DNA of 59,120 nucleotides from an uncultured Hyphomonadaceae bacterium (GCA_913057945.1 CAJXOF010000011.1:1-59120), one strand, 5' to 3'. Numbered from the stretch's first letter, positions 45,312 to 56,497 are shown. Numbers and translations: made by a program. Notes: generated by a model from the sequence alone, not told the origin.

Positions 45312-46511
45312 TTACCTGCCAAAAACGAGTCGGGCTGTGCGCTGTGGCGAGGAGAAGCTGGCTTCCTCATTGGCAGGCACGTCATCCATCGCGGAGGACA
45401 AGGCACTCGGCGAAAAGGCCGAGGATAGCGACCAGTTCCAGTACCTTAGCGTGGTCTGGGCCTTGGCCACGGTCATGATTTCATAGATCTCGGCAACGCG
45501 TGAGAAGTCGGGGTCGATCTCGCCCGTCTCGGTTTCCAAAGTGCGTTTCAGGCCTGCCCATAAAACAGGCAGGAAGTCCCGTTTCACGCCAGTGCCCTTG
45601 CACAGGACCGCAATCCCCTCGCCGCCCGCATCGGTCAGGATCTTCGCCGCCGTGACCGGTTTCAGGCCGGCAAGGTAGCCGATTTCCTGCGCCAGTTCGG
45701 AATCCATCCCGTCGAGCGCGGAAGCATTGATGGCGTCCTCGAGACTGTCATACGGGCTCTTGTCGATGGCGGCGCGGTTGCGCTGGCGGCGCTCGATCAA
45801 TTGCAGCGCCTTGCGGGTAACCGGATCGGACCAGTTCTCTTCGGCAGCGAGTTCAAACACATCGCGGCAGGTGTCGATCACTTCCAGCCGGTCGGCCGCA
45901 TGACGCTGCAGTATCTTCTTCCGGGTAACGCTGTCGCTCCACCAGAACATGGCCATGGCCTGGGACGGCTTGGTCTCGAGACGCTCGACCAGGAGCGGGC
46001 ACAGGCTTTCATCGCCGCGCGAGCGGGCCACCAGCTTGTCGATGGCCTGTTCGGGCATGATCGCGCCATTGTTCGACAACATCGCCTTCACCACAGGGAT
46101 CTCGGCAAACTCGGCAAGGTATTCGCAGACCGAATCCGGCACCAGTTTGCGCTGGGCAATGATCATCCGGTGATCCTGCGAGCCGGACATGCAGATTTCC
46201 CGCAGATCGCAGGCGTCATAGCCCTCATTGGCCTCCAGCACATGCTGCGCGACGCGATAGGAGCACTGGCCCAGATAGCGCAGGACGCGTTTGGGGGCCT
46301 CCCGGTGATTCGACAGGCGGCGGGCACACATTTCGCGGTCATATTCTTCGGCGTGGAACAGAACTTCCAGAAGGATGTCGCCCACCATGTGACGGTCCTG
46401 ATGCGCCAGACGGGAAGCTGGCATGGCAACAAGATCAAGCAAACGCCGGAACAGCGCGTTGCGCGCGCGACCGGTCTGCTGCGTCAGCAAGGGCTCCAAG
46501 GGGTCTTCCAT
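45312..46511 (-). CDS. DUF2336 family protein
   Basis: A 399-residue soluble, all-helical protein with HEAT-like repeats: MVGDILLEVLFHAEEYDREMCARRLSNHREAPKRVLRYL, then RRLSNH/IAQRKLVPDSVCEYLAEFAEIPVVKAMLSNNGA-type units. This matches DUF2336, widespread in alphaproteobacteria and without established function. It has a disordered Ser-rich tail. It is the gene directly upstream of mrpE (80 bases, same strand) and could share its transcript. Confidence 0.82.
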   Translation of the reverse strand: MEDPLEPLLTQQTGRARNALFRRLLDLVAMPASRLAHQDRHMVGDILLEVLFHAEEYDREMCARRLSNHREAPKRVLRYLGQCSYRVAQHVLEANEGYDACDLREICMSGSQDHRMIIAQRKLVPDSVCEYLAEFAEIPVVKAMLSNNGAIMPEQAIDKLVARSRGDESLCPLLVERLETKPSQAMAMFWWSDSVTRKKILQRHAADRLEVIDTCRDVFELAAEENWSDPVTRKALQLIERRQRNRAAIDKSPYDSLEDAINASALDGMDSELAQEIGYLAGLKPVTAAKILTDAGGEGIAVLCKGTGVKRDFLPVLWAGLKRTLETETGEIDPDFSRVAEIYEIMTVAKAQTTLRYWNWSLSSAFSPSALSSAMDDVPANEEASFSSPQRTARLVFGR

Positions 46512-46585
46512 ACGTTTGGCCGTTTTCGCATTGACGAAAACTCTTGCAGCAAACGGTTAACGGTCTGTGGAGATGACGGCGCGGG

Positions 46586-47047
46586 TCAATTCCGCTCTGA
46601 GCGGCCGGGGTGCACGACCATCAACAGAAGGCTGCACACCAGCATGACGATGGCCAGCATGAACAGCATGCCCCCATCGGTGGCGGTGGTCTTCGGGTCG
46701 AGCGAGACCGGGATTTCCCGGCCGAGCCAGGGCGACAGATGCATGGCGACAGCGCCGCCAAGAACGCCCGCCGACAGGAAGGCCCCAAACCGGCGCGTCA
46801 TGGGCAGGAACAGGAACAGGGCCGCCATCAGCTCGATCAGGCCCACCGCAACGCGGCCCGCCGGTTCATACAGGCTGATGCCCGATTTCGTCGCGATGGT
46901 CTGGAACACGATGTTCTCGCCCGGCGGGTCAAAGAACTTCACCAGGCCTTCCGGCGGATTGGGTAGCGGGTGGATGGTCGCCTGGACGAACATCGCGACC
47001 AGAAACAGGGCCAGGGCCCAACTCACAAGATGCCGGAACAGACGCAT
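46586..47047 (-). CDS. DoxX-like membrane protein
   Basis: A 153-residue protein with four membrane helices (LVSWALALFLVAMFVQATI, VGLIELMAALFLFLP, FGAFLSAGVLGGAVAMHL, MLFMLAIVMLVCSLLLMVV). The overall layout and the GRVAVGLIELMAALFLF segment are DoxX-like. Some members act in thiosulfate or quinone redox, but the role here is unknown. It is 74 bases upstream of the DUF2336 gene on the same strand and divergent from the MFS gene. Confidence 0.7.
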   Translation of the reverse strand: MRLFRHLVSWALALFLVAMFVQATIHPLPNPPEGLVKFFDPPGENIVFQTIATKSGISLYEPAGRVAVGLIELMAALFLFLPMTRRFGAFLSAGVLGGAVAMHLSPWLGREIPVSLDPKTTATDGGMLFMLAIVMLVCSLLLMVVHPGRSERN

Positions 47048-47320
47048 TCTACATACCTTTTACCGGTGGGCCGTTAGGCGGAAGCTAACCATACCCTGCC
47101 GCCGTGGCAACTGAGCTCTGCGCGAAGATACCGTGACAGCGCGCGGGCAAAGCCCGTGCCTGCCCTCCTTGCGCACCGCCAGATCGGCATATCCCCGTAT
47201 GGCATCCCATCCGAGTCTTGCGCTTCGGTCATGGACATCGGACGTCATGTGTCGCAAGGCCGGGGGCTTTCCTTCTCGGGGCCGTCTCCATACAGTCCCG
47301 CCAATTGTTCCGGAGTGGGC

Positions 47321-48772
47321 ATGTCAGACAAGATGGACGACTTCATCGACGAGATGGCCGAAGATGCGGCCGAGGATATCTCGTCCCCCGTCAGCGGGGT
47401 CAGCGAAGCGATCGGCGCTGGCGCATCCCTGCTGGCGACCGCAAATCATTGGCGTGCCCGCCAGCTGCGCCGCGGCGTGAAGATCGAACTGCCGGCCTAT
47501 CTGATGGTCCAGCTCAGCTGGTTCATGGCCTTCGGCCTGCAGATGGTCCTGTTCCCATACCTGATTACAGGCCGCGAACACCTCCACATGGACGGCCTCG
47601 CCCTCGGCCTTGCCAATATGGCTTTGTCGGCCCCATCGGTCATCTTCCTCCTTATTGGCGGCGTGGTGGCCGAGCGCGCCGATGGCAAGCGCCTGCTCAT
47701 CATCCTGCACCTGCTGGCGGCCACCCCGGCGCTATTCCTGGCGGTGGCCGTGGCCCGCGGTGAACTCTCCTATCCCGCCATGATCATATACGGCCTGACC
47801 ATCGGCACGGTCGGCGCCTTCATGATGCCGGCGCGCGATTCCATCGTGAATGAAGTGGTTGAGCGGCGTATGCGGGTCGGCTCGGGCGTGACCCTGCAAC
47901 TCGGCGTGACGCTCGCCACGATGGCACAATTCCTGGCGCAGATCGGCGGCCTGGTCGTGGGCGGCTATGCCGACAAACGCACCCAGATGCCGGACTGGCT
48001 GGGCGGCTTTGGCATCGGCCCGATCCCGGCTGAACAACTCCTGGCCATTCAGGGCATCATCCTTGCCCTTGGAGCCGGGTTTGCCCTCTGGCTCGGCCGG
48101 GGCCGCCAGATCGTGACCGGCGGCAAGGGGATCAAATCCGCCCTCGGCGACATTGCCGACGGTTTCCATGCGGTCCGGTCTGACGGCAAGCTCTGGGCCA
48201 TGACCGCGCTGATGTTCGGCGTCGGCATTTTCGTGATTGGCGCTTTCCTGGTCGTGCTGCCCATCGTGAACCGGGACGTCTACGGCTTCGGGTCAGACGG
48301 CATCCGCGACATGTTTGTCACCTTCTGGATGGGGGCGTTCGTCTCATCCGTCGTGCTGTCGATCTTCAAGCGCATCAAGCGACAGGGCCGCCTGCTTCTG
48401 ATCGCGCAACTCCTCGCCTCGATCAGCATCCTCGCCATGATGTGGCAGGTGCCGCATTACGTCTTCCTCGGCATCGTCTTCATCTGGGGCCTGGCCGCCG
48501 GTATCTCCATCGCGATGAGCCGCTCCATCGTGCAGGACGCCGCACCAAAGGAAAAGCTCGCCCGCGTCCTGTCGATCTACCAGCTCGGCTTCATGGCTGG
48601 CGCGCCGTTCGGCGCCGCCATCATGGGCGCCCTGGTCGACCTGTTCGGACCCCAGAAAATCGCCATCGTCCCGGCCGGCGGCATGATCGCGCTGATCGTC
48701 TGGATGGTGTTCTTCACGCCCGTCTGGAACATGAAGGGCTCGGCCTGGCTGGAGCATCAGGAGCGCAACTGA
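47321..48772 (+). CDS. MFS transporter
   Basis: A 483-residue transporter with about 12 helices. The N-terminal 60 residues are acidic and soluble (MSDKMDDFIDEMAEDAAEDI), an unusual cytoplasmic extension. Helices start at YLMVQLSWFMAFGLQMVLFPYLI. The loop GVVAERADGKRLLI is an MFS loop 2/3-type motif, and RDSIVNEVVERRMRVGSGVTLQ is shared with the enterobactin-exporter (EntS) type. Substrate unknown. The ATG at 47321 follows GGAG; a longer frame to 47156 is rejected. The 273-base gap 47048-47320 holds the divergent promoters and a small hairpin (47141-47159), no gene. Confidence 0.88.
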   Translation: MSDKMDDFIDEMAEDAAEDISSPVSGVSEAIGAGASLLATANHWRARQLRRGVKIELPAYLMVQLSWFMAFGLQMVLFPYLITGREHLHMDGLALGLANMALSAPSVIFLLIGGVVAERADGKRLLIILHLLAATPALFLAVAVARGELSYPAMIIYGLTIGTVGAFMMPARDSIVNEVVERRMRVGSGVTLQLGVTLATMAQFLAQIGGLVVGGYADKRTQMPDWLGGFGIGPIPAEQLLAIQGIILALGAGFALWLGRGRQIVTGGKGIKSALGDIADGFHAVRSDGKLWAMTALMFGVGIFVIGAFLVVLPIVNRDVYGFGSDGIRDMFVTFWMGAFVSSVVLSIFKRIKRQGRLLLIAQLLASISILAMMWQVPHYVFLGIVFIWGLAAGISIAMSRSIVQDAAPKEKLARVLSIYQLGFMAGAPFGAAIMGALVDLFGPQKIAIVPAGGMIALIVWMVFFTPVWNMKGSAWLEHQERN

Positions 48773-48785
48773 CGGCTTTGTATAG

Positions 48786-49877
48786 ATGACAGCAGAGCCA
48801 AACGCTTCTATCGAAACCCTCATGAGTTCCCGCCCGCGCGCCCATATTCACCTGTCCAGCATTGCCGCCAATTGGCAGGCCATCGACCGGCTGAATCCGA
48901 CCGCCACAACCGCCGCCGTGGTCAAGGCGGATGGGTATGGGCTGGGCGCGGCGAAAGTGTCCCGCACCCTGGCACGGGCGGGGTGCAGCACCTTCTTTGT
49001 TGCCCATTTCGAAGAAGGGACAGCCTTGCGCCAGGCGCTCGGCTTCGGACCGCGCATTTTTGTCCTCAACGGGCCGACCGGCAGCCATCTGCGCACCTAT
49101 CGCGAAGCGGACCTGACGCCGGTCCTGTCCAGCGAGGAACAGGTGGAGCTGTGGGCTCGTGCGCCGCGCGGGGCCTGCGCGCTACATTTTGATACCGGCA
49201 TGAACCGTCTGGGCCTCTCCTCCAGCGTGCTGACACACCGGCGCGACGAGCTGCACAGGCTGCAACCGGTCCTGATCATGAGCCATCTGGCGTGCGGCGA
49301 CCTGCCCGACCATGCGCTCAACCGGGTCCAGCTTGACCGGTTCACCGAGATTGCGTCCGCCTTCCCAGACACGCCCGCCAGCCTTTCCGCCTCGTCCGGA
49401 TGCTATCTCGGCAAGGCTTATGCATTTGACCTGACCCGGCCGGGCATCGCGCTCTATGGCGGCTCGACCCCGCCGGAGACTGTCCGGCTGGAACCAACTG
49501 TCACACTGGAAGCACGCATTCTCAGCGTCTTCACCGCCAAGGCCGGTGAAACCGTTGGCTATGCTGCCACCCATACGCTGGAACAGAATACGACCCTCGC
49601 TACCGTGGCGCTCGGCTATGCTGACGGCATCCCGCGATCCGGCGGCAATGCACTGATCGGTTATCTCGATGGCACGCCCTGTCCGGTGCTCGGACGCATT
49701 TCGATGGACCTCATCACGATTGATGTTTCAAAGGCACAGGCTGAGGCAAAATCAGGCGCGCGCGTTGAATTCCTCGGCGCGCATGCCAAACTTGAAGAAC
49801 AGGCGGCCCGCGCAGGTACGCTAGGGTATGAATTACTTACAGGACTGAGCAATCGTGTCGAACGTGTCTACCCGTAA
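48786..49877 (+). CDS. alr: Alanine racemase
   Basis: PLP enzyme that makes D-alanine for peptidoglycan. It has 363 residues with PLP-binding Lys in AVVKADGYGLG (about residue 48), the catalytic Tyr in TVGYAATHTL, the GYADGIPRS motif, and GRISMDL. The catalytic Tyr is conserved although a nearby second Tyr is His. The start at 48786 has no good RBS, and the ATG at 48822 is an alternative. It lies 13 bases after the MFS gene and overlaps the GTG start of the permease gene by 23 bases. Confidence 0.95.
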   Translation: MTAEPNASIETLMSSRPRAHIHLSSIAANWQAIDRLNPTATTAAVVKADGYGLGAAKVSRTLARAGCSTFFVAHFEEGTALRQALGFGPRIFVLNGPTGSHLRTYREADLTPVLSSEEQVELWARAPRGACALHFDTGMNRLGLSSSVLTHRRDELHRLQPVLIMSHLACGDLPDHALNRVQLDRFTEIASAFPDTPASLSASSGCYLGKAYAFDLTRPGIALYGGSTPPETVRLEPTVTLEARILSVFTAKAGETVGYAATHTLEQNTTLATVALGYADGIPRSGGNALIGYLDGTPCPVLGRISMDLITIDVSKAQAEAKSGARVEFLGAHAKLEEQAARAGTLGYELLTGLSNRVERVYP

Positions 49878-50667
49878 GCGCGGGCTCCCTAATCCCCTGC
49901 AATGGATCGGCGCTGCCGTGATCGGCCTCTTCGCGGAGATCGGGCGCCTGTCCGTCTTTGCCGCCAGGGTGAAGTTCGCGGCTTTGACGCCCCGCTGGTA
50001 TCTCGGCCAGGTCTGGCGGCAGATGGTCAATATCGGCTTCTATTCCCTGCCTGTGGTCGGCATGTCAGCCGTCTTCATCGGCGCGGCGCTGGCCCTCAAC
50101 ATCTATGAAGGCGGCAGCCGTTATGGTGCCGAGCAATTCGTGCCCAGCATCGTCGTGCTCGGCATCACGCGGGAGCTTGGCGCGACGATCACCGGCCTGA
50201 TGCTGGCAGGCCGCGTCTCGGCGGGCATCTCGGCCGAGATTGGCGCGATGCGCGTGACCGAGCAGATTGACGCGCTGGAGACGCTCTCGGCGTCGCCCTA
50301 TCGCTACCTTTATGCGCCGCGCTTCCTGGCTGCGATCATCGCCCTGCCACTGCTGGTCCTGATCGCCGACGTGATCGGCATCATGGGCGGCTGGCTGGTC
50401 AGCGTCTATGCGCTCGATTTCGACTCCACCACCTATCTGCGCAACACGATCGACTTCGTGACCAATGAGGACATCATTGTCGGCCTCATCAAGGCCGTCG
50501 TGTTCGGGGCGGTGATTGCCATCATGGGCTGCTATCAGGGCCACCGGTCCGAAGCCGGCGCGACCGGTGTTGGCCGCGCAGCCACACTCTCCATGGTCGG
50601 CGCCGCCGTACTGGTGCTGGCGGCCAATTATCTCATGTCCACCCTGTTCGTGGAGATTGGCCTGTGA
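49855..50667 (+). CDS. mlaE: MlaE-family ABC transporter permease
   Basis: A 270-residue inner-membrane permease of lipid transporters of the Mla type. It has about five helices. QMVNIGFYSLPVVGMSAVFIGAALALNIYEG and ITRELGATITGLMLAGRVSAGISAEIGAMRVTEQIDALE are the family hallmarks. The start is GTG at 49855, inside the end of alr. It overlaps the ATPase gene by 4 bases. No MlaD (MCE), MlaB or MlaC is found in this window. Confidence 0.93.
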   Translation: MSNVSTRKRGLPNPLQWIGAAVIGLFAEIGRLSVFAARVKFAALTPRWYLGQVWRQMVNIGFYSLPVVGMSAVFIGAALALNIYEGGSRYGAEQFVPSIVVLGITRELGATITGLMLAGRVSAGISAEIGAMRVTEQIDALETLSASPYRYLYAPRFLAAIIALPLLVLIADVIGIMGGWLVSVYALDFDSTTYLRNTIDFVTNEDIIVGLIKAVVFGAVIAIMGCYQGHRSEAGATGVGRAATLSMVGAAVLVLAANYLMSTLFVEIGL

Positions 50668-51428
50668 GCACGCCCATCCTGAAACTCGACAACGTCAAGA
50701 AATCCTTCGGCTCGAAAGAAGTGCTCAAGGGCGTCGATCTTGAGGTGCAGAAAGGCGAAAGCCTTGTCGTTCTCGGCGGCTCGGGCTCCGGCAAGTCCGT
50801 CATGCTGAAGAACGCGCTCGGCCTGATGACGCCGACCGCCGGGACGATCTGGTTTGACGGCCAGGACGTCACCAAGGCGACCGGCAGGACGCGCGAGAAG
50901 ATGCGCGCCCGCATCGGCATGCTGTTCCAGTCCGGCGCCCTGTTCGACTCTCTTACCGTCTGGGAGAATGTCGGCTTCCGCCTGCTGCAGGTCGACAAGA
51001 TGCGCCGCAAGGACGCCAAGGAACAGGCCCTCGAGACGCTGAAAAAGGTCCGCCTCGGCCCGGATGTGGCCGATCTCTACCCGGCAGAAATCTCGGGCGG
51101 CATGCAGAAGCGCGTCTCGCTCGCCCGCTCGATCATTTCCAAGCCGGACCTGATCTTCTTCGACGAGCCGACGACCGGCCTCGACCCGATCACCGCTGAT
51201 GCGATCAACGATCTGATCCTCGAACAGGTGCACAATCTCGGCGCCGCAGCTGTCTCGATCACGCATGACATGGCCTCGGCCCGCAAGATCGCCGACAACA
51301 TCGCCATGCTCTATGAAGGCAAGATCATCTGGCACGGCCCCGCCGACATCATCGACAATAGCGGCAACGAATATGTCGACCAGTTCGTCCACGGACGAGC
51401 CGAAGGCCCGATCCAGCCGGCGATTTAG
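50664..51428 (+). CDS. mlaF: MlaF-family ABC transporter ATP-binding protein
   Basis: A 254-residue ATPase: Walker A GGSGSGKSVMLK, Q-loop LFQSGALFDSLTVWENVGF, signature ISGGMQKRVSLARS, Walker B LIFFDEPTTGLDP, and H-loop SITHDM. The Val after GKS and the QSGALFDSLTV motif mark it as MlaF-type. Paired with the permease by a 4-base overlap. Likely drives phospholipid transport between membranes with an MCE protein coded elsewhere. Confidence 0.95.
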   Translation: MSTPILKLDNVKKSFGSKEVLKGVDLEVQKGESLVVLGGSGSGKSVMLKNALGLMTPTAGTIWFDGQDVTKATGRTREKMRARIGMLFQSGALFDSLTVWENVGFRLLQVDKMRRKDAKEQALETLKKVRLGPDVADLYPAEISGGMQKRVSLARSIISKPDLIFFDEPTTGLDPITADAINDLILEQVHNLGAAAVSITHDMASARKIADNIAMLYEGKIIWHGPADIIDNSGNEYVDQFVHGRAEGPIQPAI

Positions 51429-51436
51429 GGCGCGCC

Positions 51437-52069
51437 TCAGGTCTCGCTGGCCCGCTCCGCGTTCGCATCGACCTTGGCGGTGAGTTCACGAACGATCTCG
51501 TTAGACAATACGATGGAACTCTCAAGCAGGTTGACCGGACTGTCAGCGCCAAGCATCCGCCGGTCGCCGTCCAGCGGGTTGGTATAGAACCATGACGTAA
51601 ACAGGCGCAGCGCCTTGAACTCTTCAGCGGGTTCGGAATAGTTCAGCTGCAGGGCGGTCATGGCGGCAAGGACGATGTCGTCCTTGCGTTCGATCGAGCA
51701 TTTCTGTTGCGCCATGTCTATCATGCCATGCTCTTTTGCGGCGATCAGATAGTTTGGGCCATACTTTACGACCCCCTTCAATTCGTCTTGCATCACCTCT
51801 TCGGTGACGACATCGCCGAAGAGTTTACGTCCGGCCGCCATCGCTGTGGGAAAGATACGCTCAATCTCTATGCGGCTGGCATTCTCATCTTCAGATAGCT
51901 CTGGCCGTTGGGCCCGTTCCAGCAGAGTGCTGAGGATCACTGCCACGGCTGCACGAATGTATCCGCTGCCCCCCGTCACCATATCCTGGCCATGCTTCTT
52001 CTGTGCGAAGATGCCGACAATCAAAAACAGCACAAACAGTGCCACGCCAATGCCGATAATCCATTCCAT
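51437..52069 (-). CDS. Membrane-anchored protein of unknown function
   Basis: A 210-residue protein with one N-terminal helix (MEWIIGIGVALFVLFLIVGIF) and a soluble helical domain rich in acidic residues (RAQRPELSEDENASRIEIERIFPTAMAAGRKLFGDVVTEEVMQDELKGV). No family recognised. It is convergent with mlaF (8-base gap) and divergent from radA. The 134-base gap 52070-52203 presumably carries the radA promoter. Confidence 0.75.
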   Translation of the reverse strand: MEWIIGIGVALFVLFLIVGIFAQKKHGQDMVTGGSGYIRAAVAVILSTLLERAQRPELSEDENASRIEIERIFPTAMAAGRKLFGDVVTEEVMQDELKGVVKYGPNYLIAAKEHGMIDMAQQKCSIERKDDIVLAAMTALQLNYSEPAEEFKALRLFTSWFYTNPLDGDRRMLGADSPVNLLESSIVLSNEIVRELTAKVDANAERASET

Positions 52070-52203
52070 GTTCAGCCCCCGACTCCTGCATTGCAGACCG
52101 CACTTCCTCTGGCGCAGAACCCTTTAGAAATTGGAAAATTCTTGAAAAATTACGCTCACCTGCAGGTCTTTCGCGTCTTCCCGAACCCCGCTATCCCTTA
52201 AGC

Positions 52204-53578
<1,375 letters not shown>

Positions 53579-53586
<8 letters not shown>

Positions 53587-54124
53587 GTCCATTACAGCTT
53601 TTGACGCCATCGCCGTTGCGGTCATCGTGATCTCGGCGATCATGGCATTTGCGAGAGGCTTTCTTCGCGAAATCGCGACGCTCGGCTCCTTCATCGCCGC
53701 CCTGGCCGCCGCCTTCTATGCCCGCCGTTTCTTCGCAGGCAGCGTGCGCACGCTGGTGCCGGAAGGGGTCGATCCGTTGCTCGGCGACCTCGCGCTCGTC
53801 GTGGTTGCGTTCATCATCGTGTATGTCCTGGTTGCCTGGTTCGGCCAGCGCCTGTCCAAGAACATCCAGGGCGCAGACGGCATCGGCATGTTCGATCATT
53901 TCGCCGGCCTGTTCTTTGGCATTGCCCGCGGCGCCATCGCCCTTGTTTTCTTTGCCGTGCTTCTCAATCTTGCCCTTGATGAAAGCCGCATCCCGGACTT
54001 CATCCGGAACTCGATGACTTATCCGCCACTCGCGGAAATGGCGGATTATGTGAACGACAATGCGTCGAAAGTCGGAAAAGATGTGCAAGCTGCCCTTCCC
54101 TCAGAGGGTAAAACAGGGCAATAG
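53579..54124 (+). CDS. cvpA: CvpA family membrane protein
   Basis: A 181-residue inner-membrane protein with about four helices. The N-terminal IAVAVIVISAIMAFARGFLREIATLGSFIAALAAAFYA and the middle FDHFAGLFFGIARGAIALVFFAVLLNLAL are typical. CvpA is needed for colicin V secretion in E. coli, and its role in purine-operon context is unknown. It sits between radA and purF, the usual place in alphaproteobacteria, and overlaps radA by 8 bases. Confidence 0.93.
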
Positions 54125-54164
54125 GCCCGTGTCGCAATACTGTTACTCAGGAGATGCGTCTCAA

Positions 54165-55616
54165 ATGGTCTTTTTCGATCATGATGACGACAAGCCCCGC
54201 GAGGAATGCGGCGTCTTCGGTATCTTTGGAAATCATGAGGCCAGCCTGCTGACAGCGCTGGGTTTGCATGCTCTCCAACATCGCGGGCAGGAAGCCTGCG
54301 GGATGATCACCTTTGACGGCAAGCGATTCCCCTCGGAACGTCATTTGGGCATGGTAGGTGAGCATTTCGGGGGTGACCTCCGGACGCGCCTGCCCGGCCA
54401 CGCCGCCATCGGTCACAACCGGTACTCGACGCAGGGCCGCACCATGTTGCGGAACGTGCAGCCGATCTTCGCAGACCTCGCCGGCGGTGGGTTCGCGGTC
54501 GCGCACAATGGCAACCTCACCAATTCCCGCAAACTGCGCCATGACCTCGTCAAGGACGGCGCGATCTTCCAGTCCACCATGGACACAGAAGTCATCCTGC
54601 ACCTCGTCGCGCGCAGCACCGGCAAGAATTTCCTCGCGCGTCTCGTGGATGCGCTGCAGAAGATTGAAGGCGGTTATGCCCTGGTCGGCCTGACCGGCAA
54701 GAAGCTGGTCGGCGCTCGCGATCCGGTCGGCTTGCGCCCGCTGATCCTCGGCAAGCTGGGCGACGCCTATGTGCTGGCATCTGAAACCTGCGCGCTGGAT
54801 ATTATCGGCGCGGAATTTGTCCGCGAAGTCGACAATGGCGAAATCGTCGTCATCAGCGACAAGGGCGTTGAATCCTATCGCTTCGCGCCGCAGCGCCCGA
54901 CCAGCCCGTGCGTGTTCGAATATGTCTATTTCGCGCGCCCGGACAGCATTGTCCAAGGTCGCTCGATCTATGAAGTGCGCCGCCGCATGGGCCGCCAGCT
55001 GGGCATAGAGACCCCGGCCGAGGCCGATGTGATCGTGCCCGTGCCGGATTCCGGCGTCCCGGCCGCACTCGGCTTCTCCGAACAATCCGGCATTCCCTTC
55101 CAGATGGGCATCATCCGGAACCATTATGTTGGCCGGACCTTCATCCAGCCGACCCAGACCGGTCGCCAGAGCGCTGTTTCCAAGAAGCACAGCCCGAACC
55201 GCGCCGTGCTCGAAGGCAAGCGGGTGATCCTGGTCGACGATTCCATCGTGCGCGGCAACACGTCGAAGAAGATCGTCCAGATGGTGCGCGATGCCGGCGC
55301 CAAGGAAATCCATTTCCGCTCGGCCAGCCCACCCATCCTGAACCCGGATTTCTACGGCATCGACATGGCCGCCAAGTCCGAATTGTTCGCAGCGATCCAC
55401 ACGCATGAGGAAATGGTCAGTGAGCTGAATGTCGACTCGCTCGGCTTCCTGTCCGTGCCCGGCCTCTACACGGCCATCGGCGAACCGCAGCGCAACCCGA
55501 TGCAGCCGCAATTCTCCGACCATTGCTTCACCGGGGATTATCCGACGCCGCTGGTCGACAATGAACATGCGGAATCCGACAAGGAGCGTCAGCTCTCCCT
55601 GCTGGACGATGCCTAG
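54165..55616 (+). CDS. purF: Amidophosphoribosyltransferase
   Basis: First committed enzyme of purine synthesis: makes phosphoribosylamine from PRPP and glutamine. It has 483 residues. An N-terminal glutaminase domain has its nucleophile at C15 in REECGVFGIFG, after a 14-residue propeptide (MVFFDHDDDKPREE) that must be removed. The PRPP loop is VILVDDSIVRGNTSKKI. The ATG at 54165 follows AGGAGATG; the frame is open upstream to 54060 but overlaps cvpA there. A REP-like element follows the gene. Confidence 0.96.
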   Translation: MVFFDHDDDKPREECGVFGIFGNHEASLLTALGLHALQHRGQEACGMITFDGKRFPSERHLGMVGEHFGGDLRTRLPGHAAIGHNRYSTQGRTMLRNVQPIFADLAGGGFAVAHNGNLTNSRKLRHDLVKDGAIFQSTMDTEVILHLVARSTGKNFLARLVDALQKIEGGYALVGLTGKKLVGARDPVGLRPLILGKLGDAYVLASETCALDIIGAEFVREVDNGEIVVISDKGVESYRFAPQRPTSPCVFEYVYFARPDSIVQGRSIYEVRRRMGRQLGIETPAEADVIVPVPDSGVPAALGFSEQSGIPFQMGIIRNHYVGRTFIQPTQTGRQSAVSKKHSPNRAVLEGKRVILVDDSIVRGNTSKKIVQMVRDAGAKEIHFRSASPPILNPDFYGIDMAAKSELFAAIHTHEEMVSELNVDSLGFLSVPGLYTAIGEPQRNPMQPQFSDHCFTGDYPTPLVDNEHAESDKERQLSLLDDA

Positions 55617-55643
55617 GTCTGAAGTTTCAAGGCAAAAAGCCAT

Positions 55644-55742
55644 GTCATCCCGGAAAATGCAGCGCATTTATCCGGGACCCAGCCCTGAAGAAGCAATTTC
55701 AGACTGGGTCCCGGCTCTCCGCTACGCTTCGGCCGGGATGAC
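55644..55742. repeat. REP-like nested palindromic element
   Basis: The outer arms GTCATCCCGG (55644-55653) and CCGGGATGAC (55733-55742) and inner arms CCGGGACCCAG (55672-55682) and CTGGGTCCCGG (55704-55714) form a nested structure. The GGCCGGGATGAC / CCGGCTCTCCGCTACGCTTC core is a common dispersed intergenic repeat of alphaproteobacteria. It fills the gap between purF and the SDR gene and may fold in the transcript as an RNA stability or termination hairpin. Confidence 0.8.
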
Positions 55743-55762
55743 AAGACAGGATGATAATCTCT

Positions 55763-56485
55763 ATGACTGACACCCCCCGCCTCATCCTTGTCACCGGCGC
55801 CTCGCGTGGCATTGGCCGCGCCGCCGCGCTGGAGCTTGCCCGCCAGGGGAACATCGTCATCGCGGTCGCCCGCTCCAAGGCGGCGCTGCAAAAGCTGGAC
55901 GATGAAATCCGCGCCGCCGGGTCGGAAGCTGTGCTTGTGCCGATGGACCTGAAAGATACCAAGGGCATCGAAACCCTCGGCAAGGTGATCGGCGAACGCT
56001 TCGGCCGGCTGGATGGCCTCGTTGCCAATGCCGGCATTCTCGGTACGCTCGGCCCGGTCGAGACGTGCGGGCCGCGCAGCTTCGAGGAAACCATTGCGGT
56101 GAACCTCACGTCGAACTTCCACCTGATCCGGGCCTTGTCGCCGTGGATGCACCAGTCCGATGCGCCCCGCGCCGTCTTCGTCACCTCCAGTGTGGCCCGC
56201 GCCCCGCGCGCCTTCTGGGGCCCCTACCAGGCCGCCAAGGCCGGGATGGAGGCACTCGTCATTGGCTGGGCTGACGAGAATGAGAACATGAAGCTGCGGG
56301 CGAACCTGTTCAATCCGGGTGGCACGCGCACCGGCATGCGCGCCGAGGCCATGCCCGGCGAAGACCCGATGACCCTTCCGACCCCGGAAGAGGTGGCCGC
56401 CGAACTGGTCAAACTGGTCTGCCCGGACGAGACGCGCACCGGCCAATTGGTCGCCTATCGGGAGCTTACCTCCCCCAAGTCCTGA
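55763..56485 (+). CDS. SDR family oxidoreductase
   Basis: NAD(P)-dependent short-chain dehydrogenase of 240 residues: cofactor loop TGASRGIGRAAALELA, LVANAGIL, catalytic Ser in VTSSVAR, and YxxxK in GPYQAAKAGMEAL. Substrate unknown. The ATG at 55763 is taken; another in-frame ATG 12 bases upstream is possible. An SDR in this place after purF is common in alphaproteobacteria. Confidence 0.92.
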   Translation: MTDTPRLILVTGASRGIGRAAALELARQGNIVIAVARSKAALQKLDDEIRAAGSEAVLVPMDLKDTKGIETLGKVIGERFGRLDGLVANAGILGTLGPVETCGPRSFEETIAVNLTSNFHLIRALSPWMHQSDAPRAVFVTSSVARAPRAFWGPYQAAKAGMEALVIGWADENENMKLRANLFNPGGTRTGMRAEAMPGEDPMTLPTPEEVAAELVKLVCPDETRTGQLVAYRELTSPKS

Positions 56486-56497
56486 GGAATCAGATCG

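Noticed and set aside
54147..55667. Long minus-strand frame across purF
   Set aside because: The sense strand encodes a complete PurF with all catalytic motifs; the antisense protein has no domain and low-complexity composition.
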